Shown: positions 41,263 through 45,297 of the stretch, piece by piece
How positions within the stretch are numbered: the stretch's first letter is position 1
How the letters are laid out: each line of letters opens with the position of its first letter
Assembly: GCA_026986115.1 (NCBI GenBank)
Contig: JALSPG010000056.1
Coordinates: forward strand, 1-45,297
DNA from: Thermodesulfobacteriales bacterium
GTDB taxonomy: Bacteria > Desulfobacterota > Thermodesulfobacteria > Thermodesulfobacteriales > Thermodesulfatatoraceae
Reading direction: 5' to 3'
DNA: 45,297 nt
The notes under the pieces: generated by a model
Databases searched by the model: none
What the model was told of the DNA's origin: nothing
What the model saw: the letters and a program-made list of their open reading frames with translations, nothing else
Translations under genes and position numbers: made by a program

Positions 41263-42117
41263 TCAATTTTTGAGGGCGGGATAAGGTGGAAGTCCGGGAG
41301 AGGAAAAAATATTTTTTAGCATCTTTCTTATTTCCCAAATTTCCCATAATTTTCCCCTTTTAAAGGCCCCTTGTTGGTAGATATTTCCTTTAAAAATGGC
41401 CTCCTTTAAAGCCAAAAGTCTCATAGAAATGGAAAGTACCGGTTCGTGATAGATCTTATAAATGGCCTTGAGACGAAACCAATCAAGCCCTGGAGTACGA
41501 GAGAGTTGGTCTTCGTGGCCTCCTCGTTTTACTACTAGTGGTTCCTCAATGAGATAGACAGGATAGCGGGCGGCAAGCCGAAGCCAAAGTTCGTAGTCTT
41601 CGCAGACGGGAAACTTTTCATTAAAAAGACCAATTTCTTGAAATACTTTACGTCGCAACATCACCGCAGAGGGACTTATCAGGCAAAGTTTTAAAGCGCG
41701 ATCGAAGAAGAATCCGGAAGGTTTTTGATGTTTGCGCCGGGGGTTAACCCTTTTTCCTTTTCTTATCCATATTTCTTCCGTTTGTACCGCAACTGCCCTG
41801 GGGTTGTGTTCGAAAAATTCTACTTGACGCCTGATTTTTTGCGGTTTCCAAAGGTCATCACTATCCAGAAAAGCAATTAATTCCCCCTGAGAAGCCAATA
41901 TTCCTCGGTTTCTAGCCGTAGCTACCCCCCGCCGGGGTCCCTTTAAGTATTTGACGGGATAGCGAGTTATAATTTGAGGAGTTTCATCGGAAGATCCATC
42001 GTCAACTACAATAACTTCGAGGAGGCTATAATCCTGAGCAAAGACGGAATTTAAAGCTTCTTCTAAAAATTTGACCCGGTTATAAGTGGGAATGATAACG
42101 CTTACCAAAGGCCTCAT
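41263..42117 (-). CDS. Family 2 glycosyltransferase
   Basis: A 284-residue GT-A enzyme: VSVIIPTYNRVKFLEEALN, VFAQDYSLLEVIVVDDGS (donor site), RGVATARNRGILASQGELI and the DXD metal motif FLDSDDLWKPQK. The middle (VAVQTEEIWIRKGKR) and PVCEDYELWLRLAARYPV fit GT2 acceptor loops. No transmembrane segment. Acceptor unknown; perhaps lipopolysaccharide or flagellin glycosylation, not supported by context. The ATG overlaps rlmH by 4 bp. Confidence 0.9.
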   Translation of the reverse strand: MRPLVSVIIPTYNRVKFLEEALNSVFAQDYSLLEVIVVDDGSSDETPQIITRYPVKYLKGPRRGVATARNRGILASQGELIAFLDSDDLWKPQKIRRQVEFFEHNPRAVAVQTEEIWIRKGKRVNPRRKHQKPSGFFFDRALKLCLISPSAVMLRRKVFQEIGLFNEKFPVCEDYELWLRLAARYPVYLIEEPLVVKRGGHEDQLSRTPGLDWFRLKAIYKIYHEPVLSISMRLLALKEAIFKGNIYQQGAFKRGKLWEIWEIRKMLKNIFSSPGLPPYPALKN

Positions 42118-42584
42118 TTGTGGTAAGGCTCACCGGAAAGGATACTCAGGGCTCTATAAAGCTGTTCTAAAAGTACCAAAAGGGCGATTTCGTGGTTTAA
42201 GGTGAACTTAGAAAGACTAAGCTTAAGTTGTGAATTATTTAAGACTTCTTCATGCAACCCAAAAGCACCGCCAATCAGAAAATTTAATTCGCGGTACAAG
42301 GGAAGCATCTTTTCCAGTTTTTTAGCAAAAGTAAGGGAATCCCAGAGCACACCACATTCATCCAATGCAATTTTAAAACTTGTAGGAGAAAGCCCTTGCA
42401 GAAGGGCTTTGCCTTCCAATAGTTTTGCCTTTTGAGGATTTTTGGCTTGAGGGGCTCTTTTTTCCTGAATTTCACAAAAAAGATAATTTTGGAGCCTTTT
42501 TTGATAAAAAAGGGCTCCGTCTTTTACGAAAGAAAATTTAATTTTACCAGGAATTAGAATTCTTACCTTTGTTGGCCAGCGCAT
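42114..42584 (-). CDS. rlmH: 23S rRNA (pseudouridine-1915-N3)-methyltransferase RlmH
   Basis: A SPOUT-family methyltransferase of about 155 residues: LNFLIGGAFGLHEEV, KLSLSKFTLNHEIALLVLLE and the signature end QLYRALSILSGEPYHK. It modifies pseudouridine 1915 in helix 69 of 23S rRNA. I place the start at ATG 42584 (overlapping the upstream stop as TGATG), not the preceding TTG. The opening RWPTKVRILIPGKI is typical. Confidence 0.93.
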   Translation of the reverse strand: MRWPTKVRILIPGKIKFSFVKDGALFYQKRLQNYLFCEIQEKRAPQAKNPQKAKLLEGKALLQGLSPTSFKIALDECGVLWDSLTFAKKLEKMLPLYRELNFLIGGAFGLHEEVLNNSQLKLSLSKFTLNHEIALLVLLEQLYRALSILSGEPYHK

Positions 42585-43336
42585 CAAAGGGAGCCAAAAA
42601 TCTTCTTAAGGAGTTCAGTGGTGCGGGCTGCGGGATCTTGACGAATTTTGATTTCCTCTTGGGCCAATGCACGAAAAAGACGGTCAAGGGCTGCCTTTGT
42701 GACATAATGCTCGAGGTCCAAATTGGTATTGTTAATATAGTTTCTGGCATAAGGAGCCTGGATCAATTCTTGGTATTTTTGGGTTACCCCTACTTGTGAA
42801 AGGCTTTCTTTTACAATGGGCCGGAATTTTTCATATAGTTTGTCAGAAGTTTTTTCGCGAAAATAATCTGTAAGGGCGGTGTCCCCCCCTCGGAGGAGGC
42901 GTTTTGCATCTTCTATGGTAAGTGAGGAGATGGCCTCTTTGAAGATCGGAAAAGCCGTTTTTATGGCTTTGGCTGCTGCTACGTTGAGGCTTTCTTCAAA
43001 ATCTTCTACCTGTTTTTTAAAACCAACTTTGCGGAGAAAATTAGCCACTTTAGCCACCTTCGGGGGAGGGGGGATGCGTAGAGAAGGGTTTTGGAGTAAA
43101 TTTTTTGCGTTACCAAGGTAACTTATGGCCCGTTTAACCCCTACCAAAAGAGCTTCTTTAAGACCTTGTGTCATTTCTTCCGGCCGCAGCTTTTCTTCTT
43201 TGGAAGCTGGATTTTTTAAAAATTTCCCAATTTCGTTCCAAAAACCCGCTTTCGCCGGAGAAAGGTAAAAAATTAAAAAGGCAACCAGCCCACACCAAAA
43301 AAATAAAGATTTTAGAAATTTTTTAGGCTTCATCAT
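42584..43336 (-). CDS. DUF4197 family exported protein
   Basis: A 250-residue protein with an N-terminal signal peptide (residues 1-30, ending SPAKAG) and the DUF4197 body: QGLKEALLVGVKRAISYL, then FKEAISSLTIEDAKRLLRGG, DTALTDYFREKTSDKLYEKF and the C-terminal LDLEHYVTKAALDRLFRAL. Function unknown; periplasmic location is inferred from the signal. It overlaps trmO by 14 bp. Confidence 0.88.
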   Translation of the reverse strand: MMKPKKFLKSLFFWCGLVAFLIFYLSPAKAGFWNEIGKFLKNPASKEEKLRPEEMTQGLKEALLVGVKRAISYLGNAKNLLQNPSLRIPPPPKVAKVANFLRKVGFKKQVEDFEESLNVAAAKAIKTAFPIFKEAISSLTIEDAKRLLRGGDTALTDYFREKTSDKLYEKFRPIVKESLSQVGVTQKYQELIQAPYARNYINNTNLDLEHYVTKAALDRLFRALAQEEIKIRQDPAARTTELLKKIFGSL

Positions 43337-43745
43337 CCTCGAATTTGTAGGGTTTAATATCTAAAATAGGTGTTCCGTCAAACATATCGAGTCTTTCAAC
43401 TTTAAGAACGTTTTCGTTTATTTCTAACACTTTTAACACAGAAAGACCAATAGCGTTAGGCCGGACTGGAGAACAAGTACTAAAGACTCCCTTTTTTTCT
43501 CCCGGCCGATGCGGAGGTTCTTGAATAAGATGTCGCTTTAAATCAAAAGGGGGGCTTTTATGAAAGTGGAAGAGCACACAGATTTCTTCTCCGGGTTTGA
43601 TATCTTTAAGCCCTAATTGGTACTTAGGCAGGATATGGATCTCTCCTCTTACCTTGGAAATTTTATAAAAGCGTGGGACTTCCTTGGCCTCAGTCTTTAC
43701 CCATCCTATGGGTTGGAAGCAAATTTCTTCTGGCTCTTTTTTCAT
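43323..43745 (-). CDS. trmO: TrmO-type tRNA t6A37 methyltransferase (TsaA/YaeB family)
   Basis: A protein of about 140 residues: QPIGWVKTEAKEVPRFYK, KVRGEIHILPKYQLGLKDI, VLFHFHKSPPFDLKRHL, then PGEKKGVFSTCSPVRPNAIG (family signature STRSPxRPNxIG with Cys in place of the first Arg), LDMFDGTPILDIKPY. The start is ATG 43743-43745, which overlaps the extended stop of the upstream selenoprotein candidate (ATGA). The seven residues before it in the longest reading lack support. TrmO methylates N6 of t6A at tRNA position 37. Confidence 0.9.
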   Translation of the reverse strand: MKKEPEEICFQPIGWVKTEAKEVPRFYKISKVRGEIHILPKYQLGLKDIKPGEEICVLFHFHKSPPFDLKRHLIQEPPHRPGEKKGVFSTCSPVRPNAIGLSVLKVLEINENVLKVERLDMFDGTPILDIKPYKFEDDEA

Positions 43746-44068
43746 AATACAAACCTGTGAAGCCAAGATTTAACTTGTTCGTAAGTAGGAAGAGGTTTTA
43801 AGCGCCCCTCCGGGGTGCGATAGGGCCGTCAGGTAAGAACTGGCTTTCCGGAAGCTTTGGGCTCTAAATCTTCTCCGTTTATTTTTACGGTTGGGGAGCC
43901 CCAAAAGGCTAACTTTTCAGCCTCTTGGATGGTTTTCACTTCTCGGGTAGATATTTGAAATGAAAGTCCTAATTCTTTGAGAGCCTTTTCAAGGAGCTTT
44001 AAAATTTGGGGCCAATTACGGCATTTAGGGTTGTAAAGAACTTCTATTTTTAAGATGTCAGAATGCAT
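43742..44068 (-). CDS. Thioredoxin-fold protein, candidate selenoprotein (in-frame TGA read as Sec)
   Basis: ATG 44066-44068 opens MHSDILKIEVLYNPKCRNW, a thioredoxin-like start with one Cys. After 79 residues a TGA (43829-43831) interrupts LT-TGA-RPYRTPEGR. In relatives I recall a conserved Cys here (LTCRLYR-type), so TGA for Sec is expected. Reading through adds 28 residues to a second TGA at 43742-43744 that overlaps the trmO ATG. A GC-rich hairpin lies downstream of the first TGA. Read as a selenoprotein it is 108 residues. Its start overlaps divergent scpA by 14 bp. Role unknown; a redox function is likely. The alternative is a simple nonsense mutation. Confidence 0.65.
43802..43818 (-). 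promoter_or_regulatory. bSECIS-like hairpin downstream of the UGA
   Basis: In the minus-strand RNA the arms GCACCCC (43812-43818) and GGGGCGC (43802-43808) pair with one mismatch, with loop GGA (43809-43811). The loop begins 17 bases after the UGA, inside the 16-37 range I recall for bacterial SECIS elements, and has G in its first two bases. This fits a selenocysteine insertion element, not a terminator (no T-tract). Confidence 0.5.
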
Positions 44069-44744
44069 TGTAAAGATACCCGTTTTTGAAGGTCCTTTAG
44101 ATTTATTACTGCATTTGGTGCGCAAAAACAAGCTTGATATTTTTGATCTTCCCATTTCTCTTATTACCGAACAGTATTTAGCTTATCTGGAAATGATGCA
44201 GGCCTTAGATCTTGATATCGCCGGAGAGTATCTTCTTATGGCCTCAACTCTCCTTTACATTAAAAGTCAGATGCTCCTTCCTGCAGAGGAAGTCGAAGCC
44301 CCGGCGGAGAGGCCGGATCCACGTCAAGAAATAGTTGCCCCTCTGCTTGAATTGGCTAAGTTTCAAAGAGCAGCGGAATTTCTTTCCGCAAAACCTATTT
44401 TAGGGCGAGATATTTTCGTCCCTCCAGGAGAAGACCCTACTCCTCATGAAGGGTTTTCTGTTTCCCTCTTTGAACTCCTTTCGGCTTTGAGAGATGTTCT
44501 CTCTCGAAAGCCGCCCTCACCACTTGAAGTTTCAAGGTCAAAAATTTTGGTGACAGAAATGATGGATTTTATTCTCAAAAGGCTTGCCCGCGAAAAGGTT
44601 CTCCGCTTTCGAAGCTTTTTGGAGGACTTCTCCCGTGAAGAGGTGATTGCCTGTTTTTTGGCCCTCCTTGAGCTTGCTCTTCGGGGGCAAATTCGCCTTA
44701 TTCAGCATCATCCTTTTGAAGAGATCGAAATCATCACCCGATGA
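44055..44744 (+). CDS. scpA: ScpA, segregation and condensation protein A
   Basis: A 229-residue kleisin subunit of the Smc-ScpAB condensin. Opening VKIPVFEGPLDLLLHLVRKNK, DIFDLPISLITEQYLAYLE, then GEYLLMASTLLYIKSQMLLP and the C-terminal winged-helix part with REEVIACFLALLELALRGQIRL. The start at 44055 has no clear ribosome binding site and lies in the 5' end of the divergent selenoprotein candidate (14-bp overlap). No scpB is in the window. Confidence 0.94.
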   Translation: MSECIVKIPVFEGPLDLLLHLVRKNKLDIFDLPISLITEQYLAYLEMMQALDLDIAGEYLLMASTLLYIKSQMLLPAEEVEAPAERPDPRQEIVAPLLELAKFQRAAEFLSAKPILGRDIFVPPGEDPTPHEGFSVSLFELLSALRDVLSRKPPSPLEVSRSKILVTEMMDFILKRLAREKVLRFRSFLEDFSREEVIACFLALLELALRGQIRLIQHHPFEEIEIITR

Positions 44745-45286
44745 AAATTTTCCTCCTAGCCATTCTTTTGGTCTTGCTTCCTTTGGCTTTTCTCAAGCTT
44801 TGCTATGCTATTTCAACAATTTTTGTTTTGGGGAAGACTAAGGGGGCCCTTTTTGTTTCCACTTCGCGAGCCAAAATAGAAGCTATTCTAGATAATTTGC
44901 CAATGGAGCCAGAAACCCGTTTGGTAGATCTTGGTTGTGGTGATGGTCGCTTTTTGCGGGCTGCTTTTAAACGTTACGGGGTGAAAGGGGTGGGGTTTGA
45001 AATTAACCCCTGGGCCTATTTTTTGGCTTGTCTGTGGAATCTTCTTTTGCGGGTACCAGTAAAAATAAAACGTAAAAACTTTTTTAAAGAAGATCTTTCC
45101 CGTTACGATGTCATTTTTTGTTATCTTTTTCCAGATCTCCTGCTCGAACTTTCCCCCAAGCTCCAAAAGGAAGTCCGCGTGGGCACTATCATCGTGAGTG
45201 CCAATTTTCCTTTGCCCGGCTGGGAACCTTATTTAATACTTCGGGTAGAAGATCCTATATATTTTTACTGTAAGCGCCCAAGTTAA
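44741..45286 (+). CDS. Membrane-anchored class I SAM-dependent methyltransferase
   Basis: A 181-residue protein with an N-terminal transmembrane helix (residues 2-25, FLLAILLVLLPLAFLKLCYA) and a methyltransferase domain: motif I LVDLGCGDGRFLRAAF, then VGFEINPWAYFLACLW and YDVIFCYLFPDLLLEL. The membrane anchor plus this domain resembles the ATP-synthase c-subunit lysine methyltransferase (FAM173/ATPSC-KMT) group, but the substrate is not shown. The ATG overlaps scpA by 4 bp; a stop at 45284-45286 leaves 11 bp to the window end. Confidence 0.85.
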   Translation: MKIFLLAILLVLLPLAFLKLCYAISTIFVLGKTKGALFVSTSRAKIEAILDNLPMEPETRLVDLGCGDGRFLRAAFKRYGVKGVGFEINPWAYFLACLWNLLLRVPVKIKRKNFFKEDLSRYDVIFCYLFPDLLLELSPKLQKEVRVGTIIVSANFPLPGWEPYLILRVEDPIYFYCKRPS

Positions 45287-45297
45287 AGAGGGTGTAG

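Overview
The window looks like a chromosomal segment of an anaerobic, flagellated, probably thermophilic bacterium of the Thermodesulfobacteriota type (Thermodesulfatator-like). I infer this from the gene set, not from a search: sigma-54 flagellar promoters, paired ferredoxin-containing MinD-type ATPases with NifX-like proteins (an ORP-like cluster known from sulfate reducers), a NapH-like polyferredoxin, a DsrE-family protein, a candidate selenoprotein, moderate GC, and very tight gene packing with many ATGA/TGATG overlaps.

Layout. Positions 1-13450 hold, on the minus strand, a 5'-truncated transposase remnant, a FliT-like ORF, and then (read right to left) two flagellar transcription units. 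The distal rod/L-P ring unit is flgF-flgG-flgA-flgH-flgI. The second is flgJ-flgN-flgK-flgL-csrA-fliW-fliD-fliS. Each unit has a good sigma-54 (-24/-12) match only a few bases before its first start codon. FlgK is very large (1329 aa), with repeated Flagellin_IN-like units and calcium-loop-like motifs.

Positions 13570-16323 (plus strand) hold an ORP-like operon: a NifX-like protein, two MinD-type ATPases each carrying two 4Fe-4S motifs, and a second NifX-like gene broken by one extra C in a C6 run. The minus strand then carries a stand-alone LigD-type 3'-phosphoesterase, a large AsmA-family protein, tRNA-Pro(TGG), a decayed MntA/HepT-type nucleotidyltransferase-HEPN pair and a DsrE-family protein.

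Positions 21668-25394 (plus) carry an MTH1187-family protein, a 43-aa CD1871A-like CXXC membrane peptide, a NapH-like polyferredoxin, rph, rdgB, a CoA-binding protein and a coiled-coil membrane protein. The minus strand then has a chemoreceptor with a CZB zinc domain behind a sigma-28-like promoter, and an AAA-ATPase/PD-(D/E)XK protein. A repeat-rich spacer of about 450 bp precedes the chemotaxis operon cheY-cheB-cheR-cheA-dnaJ-like-cheW (29815-36226). There is no cheZ, cheC or cheD in the window.

Positions 36223-45297 are mostly housekeeping: HNH endonuclease, small lipoprotein, trpF, a RicT/PSP1-type protein, metG, PilZ protein, glycosyltransferase, rlmH, DUF4197 protein, trmO, a thioredoxin-fold protein, scpA and a membrane-anchored methyltransferase. 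The most notable observation is in this thioredoxin-fold gene. Its apparent stop (TGA at 43829-43831) falls where I recall relatives having a conserved Cys, is followed by a bSECIS-like hairpin, and the reading frame continues to a second TGA that overlaps the trmO start as ATGA. It is therefore a candidate selenoprotein gene.
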